Shown piece after piece: positions 36,993-49,170 of a stretch of DNA of 64,000 bases. The notes below the pieces were generated by a model. That model saw only the letters and a list, made by a program, of their open reading frames with translations. It had not been told where the DNA came from and made no database searches. Source of the stretch: Pogostemon cablin (lineage: Eukaryota; Streptophyta; Magnoliopsida; Lamiales; Lamiaceae). The translations under genes and the position numbers were made by a program. How positions within the stretch are numbered: the stretch's first letter is position 1; each line of letters opens with the position of its first letter. Location: the NCBI GenBank assembly GCA_023678885.1, contig CM043005.1:6996314-7060313 (forward strand), read 5' to 3'.

Positions 36993-37136
36993 ATGGCGGG
37001 GAAGATAAGTTGTTTGAATTATTGCCAATTACTCTCAACTGCCCATTTCTACTCTCTTCGTTCATTTAATGATGGCCTCTCCAATCTCATAACACAACCA
37101 CAACAATGCTTCCGCCATCTGCTTCAAATTCAAAAA
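36993..37136 (+). pseudogene. Exon-like N-terminal piece of an unknown protein
   Basis: Directly after an AG, ATG 36993 opens a frame (MAGKISCLNYCQLLSTAHFY, later QQCFRHLLQIQK) that reaches a GT at 37137. The Arg/Ser/Leu-rich, acid-poor start resembles a mitochondrial presequence. Source gene not recognised; probably another captured piece. Confidence 0.35.
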
Positions 37137-37803
37137 GGTACAGCTACCTCCACAACTCTATTATTTTCGGAGACCCTTTATTCTCGCGCAATTATATATC
37201 ATTATGCCATTTATCATATAGACTTGCTTATAATTACATTGCATTCCCTTAGTTAATCATGTGATTGTCAGCCACTGAAACTGAAGTACAAAATATTCAG
37301 TTGGTATCCTACTTTTCCTTTGATTTGTGTATATTGGTGCATGCTTTAAGTTACCCATTCATGACCTTTCGTTACTTGTTATATAGGTACTTCAGCTCCA
37401 TGGTGGCATCAAGTCCACCTCAACTCTGAGAAATTGAAATATAGATGCTAATCTAAAAATGAAATTTATTGAGGTTGCTCCAGGGAAGTTAATGAGGATT
37501 TAATGAACTTATATCAGTTCTTTTCGACTGTTTGGAGAGGTTTGAGTTTGATTTGATCTTCACGATCCAAAGTAGACTGTAGAGTTACAATCGAATCTAC
37601 CTAAACTGTCTGTATATTGGTACTAATTATTATTGGTTGCTACGTACGTCTTAAGAAATGTTCTTTGGTTGTCCTACTTCAGTGCAAATTTTAAAGCATC
37701 TCTATGCTCAGGTAGGTTTTATTTGTTCCTTGTAATGAACATTGCTGCTGAATACCATTGAGTAAACGTCCCACTTGAATAATGGGTAAGCACCCCTACC
37801 TAG

Positions 37804-38546
37804 TATTATTAAAAGAAAAACACAACAACATGTATTTGATATTTCTAGCTATATATAAATTAAGGTTTCCCGAACGTATTTTGTAATAATGTTTGTAGGA
37901 CGCATTTTATACGAAATTTGATTTAAATTGTAAAGAATTTTTTTTTCAATTTCAATTAAAATTTGGGGGTGATTGTGCACCACAAGTTTATAGGTTAAAA
38001 TAAAGTGTGTAGTTTTTTAAAAAAATAAATAAATAATGATTATATTTTTTTTAATGGTGGAGATTAAATTGTACATTAATCTAACCATTAAAATTATTTA
38101 AATGTATCGGTGCACTCGGTGCTTCCTAGTTAGACTTATTTGGGGTGATTACGGAGTGATAAATTTGTAATTTTATCTGATAGCACGTTAATTTAAAAAT
38201 ACACCGGACCTATGAAATATAGTTGGGCCAAATAAAAAACCCATTCCAGCCCATTTTGGATCAATATTAAGACACTAGTATATAAATTTATAATGAGTAA
38301 AATATTACTCACTCCTTTTAATTTAAAAATACCAAAGTATTTCAAGTTAGTTAAAAAGTACATATTAATTTAATAATGGAAAGATTTATTTGAGATCGTC
38401 TCATAATTTTGTGAGTAAAACATTTAATAGTAAAATATTGTATCCAATTGATGAAAATTAAAATGATGTAGTAATTATTTTATAAACAATTTATAGTATA
38501 AATAATTAAAAATTAAATTGACAACATTCTTAAAGAAAAATGATGT
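37804..38546. other. AT-rich intergenic DNA
   Basis: No gene. Contains decayed MITE-like text, including 'gagatcgtctcataa' near 38390, related to the GAGACG inverted-repeat family listed below. Confidence 0.35.
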
Positions 38547-38817
38547 TTCCTCAATCCCAAATTCAACTTCACACTTTTCGTTTTAGTTTGTTCCAAATTC
38601 TATTTCATACTTCCATGAAAGGAAAAAACAACTAATTAAAATTCCCCTAACATACTTTAATTACAAATTTGTCATCACTTTTTAACATATATAACATACT
38701 TTATCGTTTATTTATTACTCAACAATATCATACTACACCCAAAAGTAAGTCAAAAAGTAACTTTTTTTAAACTCCGTATCTACAGTAAATGTGAAGATAA
38801 ATTTGGGACTGAATGAG
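38547..38817. mobile_element. Degenerate Stowaway-like MITE
   Basis: TTCCTCAATCCCAAATTCAA and the inverse of AAATTTGGGACTGAATGAG form imperfect ends. TA is seen only on the right. Confidence 0.4.
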
Positions 38818-39028
38818 TATTATCATTAATAAAAACTGATAACTATTTAGGAAAGCATAAAATAGTCTCACCGTGAAATAATCCCCTACAAGTGTGGTCC
38901 ATTTAAAAATATCACATCCTTCTTTTCATACATAACATACTTTTTTATTCTTTATTTAATAACTAAAAATATTAGATTATTCTTAAAAGTCAATAAATTT
39001 ATTTAAAAATTATTATTTTAAAATAATA

Positions 39029-39289
39029 CTCCCTCCATCCCATCTTAATGATTATATACTCCGTATTTCATTTTTGGGCGCCACATCCTAATAGTTACAT
39101 TTCCCTTTTTAGCATATGAGACTCACATAAATTAATTATTTCTCTCTCTATGAGCTCACACATCACACTAATACACCAACCCACTTTACATTAAAATATT
39201 ATTTATCTCACCTCAATACACATTAAAATACTATATTCATTAATTCAGATGCAAAAAGCAAACGTAACCATAAAAACGGGACGGGGGAG
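39029..39289. mobile_element. Stowaway-type MITE
   Basis: Left CTCCCTCCATCCCATCTTAA and right inverse AAAAACGGGACGGGGGAG, with TA on both sides. Confidence 0.7.
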
Positions 39290-39387
39290 TACTCCTTTTA
39301 TTTTGCATTGTTTATGTTTGTTTTTTTTATAGTTAAAAATAAAATATTTTAATGAAGTGGAGTAAAAAATATAATATTTAATATGTA

Positions 39388-39480
39388 CTCCCTCTGTCCT
39401 GGTCAAACTGCATCGTTTGACTGCATAAAGCTTTCACAAAAGCTATAGTAAACGCAGCAATATGGACGGGATGGAGGGAG
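39388..39480. mobile_element. Very short Stowaway-type MITE (93 bp)
   Basis: Left CTCCCTCTGTCCTGGTC and right inverse ATGGACGGGATGGAGGGAG, TA flanks intact. The internal text (CATCGTTTGACTGCATAAAG) is unrelated to the longer copies. Confidence 0.75.
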
Positions 39481-39856
39481 TAGTGTGTAGTTATATTAGT
39501 GTTGTGGGTGAGTCAAATATAATACAATTAATTATTTTTTTGGTTAAACTTGACAAAATAAATCTTAATTTGAAATAAATTAAAATAAAAAATATAAATC
39601 TTTATACGTGACGGGAGCATGTAATAGTGAGGGGTAAACATATTTAAGTATGAAGGAGTAGTAATTTATAAATTTTGATTGAGAATGATTAATGTCCCTT
39701 GAGTTTATTATTATATAATTAAAATTAAAATAATGAATATTTTAAATGTATAAAGTAATAATATAATGAAAACGTTTACGTAAAATACTCCAAACTTTAA
39801 TTACGATTAGGATAGCATAAGTGGTTTTAATTTATAATAATTAATTATAGTTATAT

Positions 39857-40110
39857 TTGGAGTGGGAGTGGGAATGGGAATGGGATCCGTAGTAGTGTGA
39901 CGCAACAGATGACGTGATGGGGGTCACGTGAGAGTTGAGGTGGACGCATACGCGGAGAATGGAAGGAGGAGGGGTAAAATGGGAAAAGCATGAAAATCGA
40001 TCTGGGTGTGAGCTGGCAAAACAGGGAACTGTACGCGCGTCCTTCAGAGCAGGGTGGAGGGACCATCCTAGTACCGACACGACCACCACCACCAGATTCT
40101 AATTATTTTC
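39857..40110. promoter_or_regulatory. Isolated GC-rich island with ACGT-type elements
   Basis: About 250 bases of balanced composition sit in very AT-rich DNA. It contains GATGACGTGAT, a perfect G-box in GGTCACGTGAG near 39925, and GTACGCGCGTCC. Overlapping minus-strand frames of 70-80 codons have no recognised domain. Looks like promoter or 5'-leader DNA without a gene attached. Confidence 0.35.
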
Positions 40111-40239
40111 CAGTTGCCTTTTTCTTTTTTTATTTTCAAGAAAATGGTTATACTTATTTATAATGAACTCGTTCAAACCGAATTCAACCTACTATACATT
40201 AACGTAAGATTCGAAACGGGATGAGTATAGTTTATATAT

Positions 40240-40463
40240 TCTCTCCGTCACACTTGAAAGCTTTTTTTTTTTTTTTTTTCGTCTCAATCAAAATATATAA
40301 TTTTCTTTTTTATCAACACGGATTCACTCATACTCTCTAATATAATAAAAATATGTGGCACACGTTTCACTAATATAACTATACATTAGTATACATTAAA
40401 TAATAATATTTGTTAATTCACGTGCAAAAGGTAAAATATTTTCTTTGGGTGGGACGGAGGGAG
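40240..40463. mobile_element. Stowaway-type MITE
   Basis: Left CTCTCCGTCACACTTGAAAG and right inverse GGGTGGGACGGAGGGAG. TA is clear only on the right. A poly-T run at about 40261-40279 lies inside. Confidence 0.5.
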
Positions 40464-40491
40464 TATATCACTTCCTCCAAACTCAAAATAT

Positions 40492-40656
40492 TTGTACAAA
40501 TGTGAGAGACCGTCACACATTAAATGACCTCCATAAAATAAATAAAAAATCATAACATTTTAATGGTTAATGATAACGTTTTTAATTAAAAAAATATACT
40601 TATATTAAAAAAAATAAAAATAACTCACCATGTGACGGTCTCACACAAGTGTACCT
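40492..40656. mobile_element. MITE of the GAGACGGTCTC family
   Basis: Left TGTACAAATGTGAGAGACCG and right inverse TGTGACGGTCTCACACAAG form a 20-base-plus inverted pair. It lies directly after the Stowaway copy. Confidence 0.55.
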
Positions 40657-41460
40657 CTTCCAAATAACGTGCAAACCCTAACAATTAAAATCAACACCCT
40701 TACAATACTACTATATTACAAAAATGTACTATACATTTTTTTTACACACAATTTAGTTACTATATCATACACTTTATTATTCAATTAAAGTATCATAAAT
40801 TATACCCTATTTTTCTTACTCACTATATCAAAAGTTTTTTTTAAAATAAATTATATTACTTTATTTTTAATTTTATAAATTATAAATAGTGATAATTTAT
40901 ATTTAGTTTGGACATTTTTTTAGAGTAGGTTTTATCTCTTTCCCAATTTGAAGATAAATGATTCGTTTGGATTTGCCGATTCAGCCATTCCTAAAACTTA
41001 AATTGTTGGAATTTCTGACCCTCAACTTCTGAATTTCTTAATTTTGCGAAATCTTTGCAATTTGTTTCATTGTTGGTGATGTGAATTTGTATGTATGAAT
41101 TACTCATATCGTAAAATTTATGTGAAAGTACGTTTATGATTTTTACTTTTTACTCCAGTTGTTTTAATAAAATATTACTCCTTAAGTCATATTAAGCGGG
41201 CAAATGACCCTTCCGTGAAACTTCTAAAAAAATAAAAATACAAAATATTTAATTAATGAGAAGTGATAATATTTTGATAAATTGTTTCATGAATAACTTT
41301 TTCAAAATATAATAAAGAGTAATGAAATTTTTAATGAAAATAATGATATATTTATTAAAAAGTAATAAATAATTATAAAAAATAAAATGATCTCAACCTC
41401 ACGTATTGCTGATAAAAAATGAAAACATTAATATAGATTGGAAAGAAAGAAGAAAAAACA

Positions 41461-41722
41461 TGACAAACTCTCTATGTGAGACGTTTTGTGAAACGTGTTA
41501 AAATATACTTATTATATAAATAAAGTATGATTAATAATTGTTAAAGTATATTTTCTAAAATATGATAAAATATAAATGATGAATTAAAGTAGTATGATTT
41601 TAGGGTATTATAATATGTTTTATTATTGACATACTTTAACTACAAGCAAAAATATTTTATCTATATAATAATATATTTTAGTAATGGGTCGACCCGTCTC
41701 ACAACTGTGTCACAAGATAATT
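41461..41722. mobile_element. MITE of the GAGACG family
   Basis: Left GACAAACTCTCTATGTGAGA and right CGACCCGTCTCACAACTGTG are inverse-like. The internal text 'ttaaaatatacttattatat' and 'tttatctatataataatata' is shared with 59398-59722. Confidence 0.5.
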
Positions 41723-42445
41723 AAAAAAACACACTCAATTTTGATTTTGTAGTTGCCATAAACTGATTTAATTAATTTCTCCAAATTTCGAAGATTAATG
41801 GTTATGGATAGTGTTTAAAGTATATTTATAAAAAAAAAATATATAATATCATATAATAATATACTTTAATACATTATTTTTTGTATTTAAAGAAAGAAAT
41901 ATAATTGAGTTTTTTTCTATTTATTTGAATTTAAATAAACAAAAATGATAAATGTTCCAATCTTTCCTTCTCTCTAATGATGAAGGTGTATACGTACCAC
42001 CTCAACTAAATTTAGTTGGCAATAAAAATTACACCATATGAGTTATCATCACATTACAATACTATATGAATCTTAAATAGTAATAAAGTCGTTTATATAT
42101 GTATGTCACATCGCAACAACTTAGAAATACTTCATTATAACTATATTAAGTAAAACAAATCAGGACCAGTACTTTCTCTTTTTTTTTTTAAATATTCAAT
42201 GTATCTAAATATACGTAAGTGTAATTAAATAGTACTAGTATTTATTATTTTATTGTTTATGATTTATTTATCATTCTGGAGTTTAATTGGAAGAAAAATA
42301 ATCGTGAGAACATTTTATGGAAGAATTTCGTGTAAAGAATAAAAAATATAATGTATTAGTATATAATAAAAATTGAAAATTGATTACTGTTCTATTATAA
42401 AATTATTTCATTAACAATTTATATGATTAATGAAATATGATAATA

Positions 42446-42488
<43 letters not shown>

Positions 42489-43179
42489 CTAAAATGATCT
42501 CTTATACAAAACTTGCTCTTAATCCAAATGTGTACTAGAGATTTGACTAACATATTTATAAATGCAAAAATAATACATCATCAGTGGATGGATAAAGTAT
42601 TATAGTTTTACTCTCTTCAATTTATTTCAATCTTTATCTTTATTTTTTGGGCGATTTTTTTTAAAATTTTAGTAGGTTAAAATATAGAGTATAATATTTA
42701 ATATTAAATTGATAATTATATTAATGTTATGTGTGGTCTCATAAAAATATATTAATTGTTTTATGTGAGTCCTATCTACAAAAGAGAAATGTAAAGATTG
42801 AAGTTAGACACTCAAATTAGAAAGATGTAAATATTTAAATAAGACAAGAGTACACCTTAAAATTATTAATAAAATAGAACATGAATACAAGATTGAAATT
42901 ACAATCATACTCTTATAATTTAATAATTTATAAGTAAAATATTATATAACCACAAAATTCTATTCTTAAATTGCAAATAATCATGAACATGAATATAATG
43001 TATTACATTAATTATACTTTGAAAACTATCATTAAAATTTAAAAATAAATATTACGTGAAACAAGTATGAAGTTTTAGTTACACTTTAAAAAAACTATTA
43101 TTAAAATTTTAAAATGAATATTAAGTTTTAGAATAGGGGCAAATTATTTTATGACGTAGGATTTTTTTTTTATCTTTTA

Positions 43180-43226
<47 letters not shown>

Positions 43227-43265
43227 TTATTTATTTATAATACATTTTGATTTCAGTATTTAATA
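41723..43265. other. AT-rich intergenic DNA with two (AT)n arrays
   Basis: No gene seen. Pure AT runs lie at about 42449-42484 and 43184-43222. Confidence 0.5.
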
Positions 43266-43489
43266 CTCCCTTCGTCCCATATACAAAGGGGTGCTTTTAC
43301 TTTTTACATGTAGATTAAGGAGTATTATTATTTAATGTGTAGTGAGTAATTTTATTAGTGGGTGTGTGGGCCCCATATTTTAATTGTATTAGTTGGTATG
43401 TATGTGTCTCATGTGTGAAAAAAAAATTGGACTCTTTGAGTGAGACGTCCAAAATGAAAAAATGAACACTTTGAAGAGGAAGGGGGGAG
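43266..43489. mobile_element. Stowaway-type MITE
   Basis: Left CTCCCTTCGTCCCATATAC and right inverse AAGAGGAAGGGGGGAG, TA on both sides. Its subterminal text (CTTTTACTTTTTACATG, GGAGTATTATTATTTAATG) closely follows that of the mariner-like element at 19807. Confidence 0.75.
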
Positions 43490-43774
43490 TATTTATCTTT
43501 AAATATAATATTAATTTTAAAGTATAATGGTAATTAACACTGAAAAAAGAGTGAGGAGCATGAATGTACGAGTTGTTCCATGACACACTAGATTTTCTAG
43601 CCATTTTTGTGTATCATCTTATTCTCTCCACTTGTTTCACTCTTTTTGTTTTTTTTTTTTCAAAGAAAAAATATTATTATTAATATGCAGAGTACACGGG
43701 TACTCTAATCCCATTTACACCAAAAAACTCTAATCACTCTTTTTGTTATAACTTAAATATTGTTAAAATATTGT

Positions 43775-44015
43775 TAAGAGGCCTTCGATGTGAAAACAAC
43801 CAAGGATGTCCATGGCGTGTACGTGTCGGACAAATCAAATCCTCATTGAATTTGATTTTTCCATTAGAAGGGGTTCGCACGTGTTCTGCGGTACCCCCGT
43901 GAATACTCTACCGGTATGAAAAGTTTTTAATGTTAATTGAGTGTCCGGTTCTCAAATCGATTGGCCTGCAATAATACCTACAGCTTCTCCTAATTCAACC
44001 AAGAGTGACTTTTTC
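43775..44015 (-). pseudogene. rpoC2: Nuclear copy of a plastid rpoC2 fragment (NUPT)
   Basis: On the minus strand the text reads VELGEAVGIIAGQSI, a stop where plastid rpoC2 continues GEPG, then LKTFHTGRVFTGVPQNT-like and SNGKIKFNEDL, followed by a shifted frame over the RTRHGHP region. The order and text are those of the plastid RNA polymerase beta'' subunit. The stop, substitutions and frameshift show an old, dead transfer. Confidence 0.8.
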
Positions 44016-45711
44016 CATTTTGGACGTCTAATCCAAAAAGTTCCATTTTCTTTTTGGGCGGCGCTATTGCCACCCAACACATTAATAAAAGCACCCGAAA
44101 TTTTAAAATTTATAAAGTGAAAATACATTTCTAACCCTAAAAACAAACTTATATCTAACATCTTAAACCCAATTCTATCACCCAATTCTATCACCCAATT
44201 CCTAACTACACCCAATACATACAAAACACCAAAAAGAAAAAGAAAAAGAAAATAGAGAAGAGAGAGAAATAGAAGGATAAACACGAAGATGAATAAAGAA
44301 GACGATATCAAAGAATTTAATCAAAACGCAGAATTTAAATTTATTATTTTTTCCATTGCGCCCTTTGCCCTAACGTAGATGTAAACAATTTCCATCACCA
44401 TGTAACAATTTTGTTTTTTGAGTTTCCAAATAATCTGATCAACATGAAATTCTTGTAGAATTTTATTTATTTATTTATTTGTTAACGTCATTAAGTTTAT
44501 CATCCTAATCGCGAGCAATGATTATCGTAAAATTATGAATCCAGTGGAGATAGATTCTCTGCTACTCAGCTCTTCAATGTTGTACTGATCATCTCAAAGT
44601 CATATTTCTTATTCGTAATGGTGTAATCACCAATAAATCCTATATATTACCAATAAATCTTCGTTGCACTAAATAAATAATTCTTTGATGTACATTTTCT
44701 TCTTCTTTTCCTCTCCCCTTCTTTCCTTTTCACTCTACTTTCTCTTTTGCGCTTCTTTTAATTTATGAGATGTATGTTTACGGTGTTTTGTGTATTGGCC
44801 GTAATCACAATCAATAAATTGGGCGTCTTTAGAAATTTAAGATATGAGATATAAGTTTAAGTTTGGGGATAGAAATGTATTTTCACTTAATAAATTTTAG
44901 AGTTTCGGGTGCCTTTAGTAATGTTTCGGGTGGAAATATCATCACTCTTTCTTTTTTACTTACATGAGACTCACACATATCCACTAATACAATTAAAATG
45001 TGACTCCCACTAATACAACTACACACTACTGCACATTAAATAATAATATCCATTAATCAACGTGTAAATAGAAAAAAATCCTTTTTTAAAATGGATGGAG
45101 GGAGTATGTGTCATATATTATATGATTAATATGTAAAGTAGAAATAAATCAAACTATTATCCCTATAGGTTATGTTTTATTTTTTATGACATAATTTATC
45201 TCTCTCTTCTACGTGTCATTCATATAGCAATATAATTAGTTTATATTTTAATTTTTATGGCATAATTTCTCTCTTTTACTGTGTTATTCATATAACAATA
45301 TTGCACGAAGATAATGTATCAAAATAATATGAAATATCCGAATCTATTCCATAACACATTCTTAAAGAAAAAGTTAAAAGTTACTCTACGTTTGTTGAGG
45401 AGGAATGGGATAATAGTAAGAGGTTAGATAATTGATGAGAGAAATTAATGGAAATTACAAAAGCGGGCACGCAAATAATTGGATGGAATTCAAAGAACGT
45501 GGAATGTAATTTACCTCGAAATAACTATTCTTGGAATCTGCTACTTTAATTGTTGCTAACATTTATATAACATTCAGGGACATATTAATTATTTTCAGAT
45601 CCTTCTTCTTAATTAAACAATATTTATTTATATATAGAAATTTTTAAGACAAAGTCTCATTAGACGTTAGTTATGTAAGACGATTTGTGAGACGTGTCAA
45701 AGTATGTTTAT
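44016..45711. other. Intergenic DNA with a lone Stowaway end
   Basis: No gene. A right Stowaway end (AAATGGATGGAGGGAGTA) at about 45088-45106 has no convincing left partner, the best candidate being near 44945. A single GAGACG-family end lies at about 45650-45711. Confidence 0.4.
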
Positions 45712-45723
45712 TATATATATATA

Positions 45724-46828
45724 TACTAGTATGAAGCCAGTGTATAACGCGGGATCATTTAATTATTATTCTTATTTTTTATAATTAAATAATCTGTGTC
45801 ATATGACGTAACAATATTAATTAAGAAGATTATTATTATTATTTTTATAGCTAGTTAATTTCTTTCATCAATGTAAAGAATTTTCAACAAATTATAAAAT
45901 TTAACTTTTAATAATGTAACGTATAACTAAATCATGTAAAAAATTAATATATATGTATATATATTCTAATTATTTGAAAGAATCTTGACTTGTATCTTAT
46001 TTTAAATGTTACCTTATAACATAATTCAATTAAAAACTATTTGTTACTTCCATGTCTTTCTAAAAAAAATGTGCAACTACATAGGGGGCAATTTTGTCTC
46101 TTTACGGTATATTTATATAGTTGTTAGTATTTTATTTTTTTATTGTATTTAAGTGCAATTGTCACGCCCCAATTTTCTCACCAATAATAAACAATAATAA
46201 ATATTTCTTTCATTTCATTTCATCATTTTTTTATTCAAAATATTTTCGAGACTGATCACGAAGCAGCTCATTTACACTGGCCCAGCCAACAGGTCGTCAT
46301 CCATGTATACAACTCTCAGGATCTGACGGGACCCAGCCACCAGTCTTGTGTACGATTTTACCTACAATGCATAAACTAGTGAGCTAAAATCTTAATAAAT
46401 AAAAATCATGCATGCCAGTACATGAATATGCATTTAGTTTTCTATCGTCTATTTCCTATTCTTTCTAGTTGGTCTCTTTTATTTTGAAAACTGTTCACGT
46501 TGCGGGATCCCCACGACACACTTATGATATGCACCCCAAATGAGTTCAATGTTGACTATTTTTCCAAACCCCGAATATAGTGCCGAGTATTACTTTTTTC
46601 AAACCTCGAATCAAAGTATGTAACTCTTAGTAATAAATTCTTAATTTTACTGTTTGCCTAAAATAAATATCAATTACATAAAAAAAAATCTCAAATTTTT
46701 TTATACATTTGATACTAATTAATTTATTTTTATCAAATGATTTATTTACTAATTGCAATTAATGATACTAAAGTAAATAAGTATTTATAGGAAAAATAAA
46801 TAAATAGTAAGACGATTTTGTTATATTA
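45724..46828 (-). mobile_element. Helitron-like element in minus orientation (C), tentative
   Basis: The minus strand ends CCCGCGTTATACACTGG, then CTTCATACTAGT at about 45724, which resembles a degraded hairpin plus CTAGT. The other side ends at (AT)n near 46836, with TATATAATATAACAAAATCG as the candidate 5' start. The interior has a less AT-rich stretch at 46160-46340 (gtcacgcccc; gatctgacgggacccagcc). No protein gene. Confidence 0.35.
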
Positions 46829-46833
46829 TATAC

Positions 46834-46972
<139 letters not shown>

Positions 46973-47258
46973 TAGTATAATACCCGCGTATTACGTGGGA
47001 TTATAAATTTTTATTTTACGTTTGAAATATTTTGTTTAATAAATACAAATATATTTATATACTATTAGTCAACTTTATATCTTTAGTAAAAAATAAAAAA
47101 TAAATTTATATACATATTATATTTTTTATTTTGTTTATTAAATTCTTCAAATTTATATTACTCCATCAGTCCTATTGAAACAACATATTTTGTTATTTTG
47201 GTTCGTCACAATATAAAGTGTACATTTCTTTTTTTAGTAGAGGAACTCATACAAAATA

Positions 47259-47515
47259 TTCCCTATGTTCCACGTATTTTTACCAATTCCATTTATGGTA
47301 AACAATACATAATATTTTATTTCTCATTTTTTACAATCCCAACAACTTTAATTACTTTTTTACACTTTATTCATCTTTCTCAACAATTTTATTTACTTTT
47401 TTATTTTTAAATTACTAATTTATCCCTATTTTTTCTTACATTATATATTAAAAAAATAAAATGACTTATTCTCTGTGCCTGTACAAATGGGTAAAAATAT
47501 CCGGAATGGAGGGAG
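47259..47515. mobile_element. Nested Stowaway-type MITE, first
   Basis: Left TTCCCTATGTTCCACGTATT and right inverse AATATCCGGAATGGAGGGAG, TA on both sides. Confidence 0.7.
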
Positions 47516-47619
47516 TAATTAATATATCTCCATGGGGCTTACACAATAATAATACAATTATCGATTTTATATTAAAATATTATTTCTCCTACTTCACGAT
47601 ACATTAAAATATTATTATA

Positions 47620-47885
47620 CTCCCTCCTTCCCGGAGATATTGACACATTTTTTGGGCACGGAGATTAAAGAGTATAATAATAATTTAATGTAAAGTGAAG
47701 TGAGAGAAATAATATTTAATGTGTAGTGGATAGTTGTATTAGTGGTGGGTGTGATGTGTGTGTGGACCAATGTAAATAAATAAATAATTTTTTTGTGGGT
47801 CCCATGTTTTAAAAAAAAATATATGTCAATTTTTGTGGGACAACCCAAAAAGAAAAGTGTGTCAATATCTTTGGGATGGAAGGAG
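47620..47885. mobile_element. Nested Stowaway-type MITE, second
   Basis: Left CTCCCTCCTTCCCGGAGATA and right inverse TATCTTTGGGATGGAAGGAG, TA on both sides. The inner TIR continues TTGACAC / GTGTCAA. Confidence 0.75.
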
Positions 47886-48243
47886 TATCTCTTAATTTAC
47901 GTGAAAAAAATAACAAATACCCACGTTCCCATGGGACAGGAGTATTAATTGATTTCCTATATACACTGGATATGAAAGTATCTATACACCCAATTTTTAT
48001 TTTTTTATAACAAATTATTTTAGTATAATTAAATAATATATAATAAATGAAAATATAAAATTAAATAAAGTGCTATGTATAACTCATTTAAAAAATTAAA
48101 GTTCAAAACAAAATTTAAAAAATTAATAACCATAATAAATGCTCAACCAATAAAAATACAACACATATAAATTTTTGTTCGGAAGAAGCATAAGCTTGCG
48201 ACAAGTGTGTTTTTTAAAAAGCTAAATAAGGCAACTACTTCTC

Positions 48244-48245
<2 letters not shown>

Positions 48246-48280
<35 letters not shown>

Positions 48281-48402
48281 ACATAATATTATAAACAATA
48301 TTTAAATGGAGTATGACTTTTTACTCATCATTATGGTTTAGTATTTCTTAATTAACTATATAATAATTTTCATTAATTATTATTTTTAAGAAACTAATGT
48401 AA

Positions 48403-48440
<38 letters not shown>
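48246..48440. repeat. Two (AT)n arrays
   Basis: AT runs at about 48246-48273 and 48408-48440, with AT-rich DNA between. Confidence 0.8.
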
Positions 48441-48443
<3 letters not shown>

Positions 48444-48714
48444 ATAAATAAAATTAATTTATATATAATATTCTTTTAAATATTTATAAATTTGTAATAA
48501 ATTTATTAATTTTATTTTATTAGTTTCAAATTATATAAACAACTAAAGAAAATAAATTTTATAATTCATATGTCATAATTGAATAATTAAGATATATGTA
48601 AATAAATATTAATATACTAAATTTAAAAAATTAACAAATATTTACCAACTCAATTTTAATGTTATTTGATAGAAATAATGATTTAACTTAAAGAACTCAA
48701 ACTTTCGATTCTAT

Positions 48715-49170
48715 ATATGAATTAATTTTTCAAACTCTTATTCTCTAAAGGTAAATCGATTCAAGAGTACTTGAATCGTCGATCCTCTTTCACTTGAAGA
48801 ATACTTGAATTAATACTTTAGAGGTAGATCTTAAAAAATATCTTTATCGATTTTTAAGAGGTAATACTTGAATCGATTTTTTTCTTTTGAAAAATCGATT
48901 CTTAAAATGTAAATTGATTCAAGAATACTTGAATCGATCCTCTTACTCTTTAAAAATTGATTTTTAAGATGCAAATCTATTCATGCATCTCTTGAAAATT
49001 TAATTTTTAAGATGTAAATTTATTCAAGAATATTTAAATCGATTCTCTTCCTCTTGAAGAATCGATTCTTAATAGGTAAAACAATTCAAGAATACTTGAA
49101 TAAGTTATGTTGCTCTTGAAGAATACTTGAATGAATTTTTTAAAGTTAGATCGAATCTCTTCTTAATTCG
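48715..49170. repeat. Diverged tandem array with a palindromic TTCAAGAATACTTGAA core
   Basis: About seven units, roughly 50-65 bases apart, each built around TTCAAG.ATACTTGAATCGAT and followed by CTCTT...GAA and TTTTTAAGA-type text. The core is itself a near-perfect palindrome. No coding frame. Confidence 0.65.

Larger units (their letters stand above)
24852..37803 (+). mobile_element. Outer non-autonomous Helitron (B), interrupted, with gene fragments
   Basis: The 3' end at 37800-37803 is CTAG followed by T, preceded by GCACCCCTAC and a weak hairpin (CCCACTT..AATGGG). The 5' end is inferred: joining bases 24852-24855 (TATA) to 29811 onward gives TATATTACTCTTATAATACGG. This aligns with the start of the inner Helitron (TCTATTAACTATTATAATG), and both continue into a shared stretch (CTTGAACTGG / GTTGAACCTG, then GGCCAGTTTCA and GCCGGT). 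No Rep/helicase gene was seen. Contents: a long-TIR element, a PPR-SMR piece, a polymerase epsilon exon and further exon-like pieces. Confidence 0.5.
47161..47942. mobile_element. Stowaway-type MITE carrying two further Stowaway insertions
   Basis: Left CTCCATCAGTCCTATTG and right CCCATGGGACAGGAG form the outer ends with TA flanks. Two complete TA-flanked copies, 47259-47515 and 47620-47885, lie inside. Confidence 0.6.

Noticed and set aside
43952..44311. 119-codon minus-strand frame as a membrane protein gene
   Set aside because: Only its last part is meaningful (rpoC2 NUPT); the upstream hydrophobic part is AT-rich intergenic DNA read as Phe/Leu/Ile.
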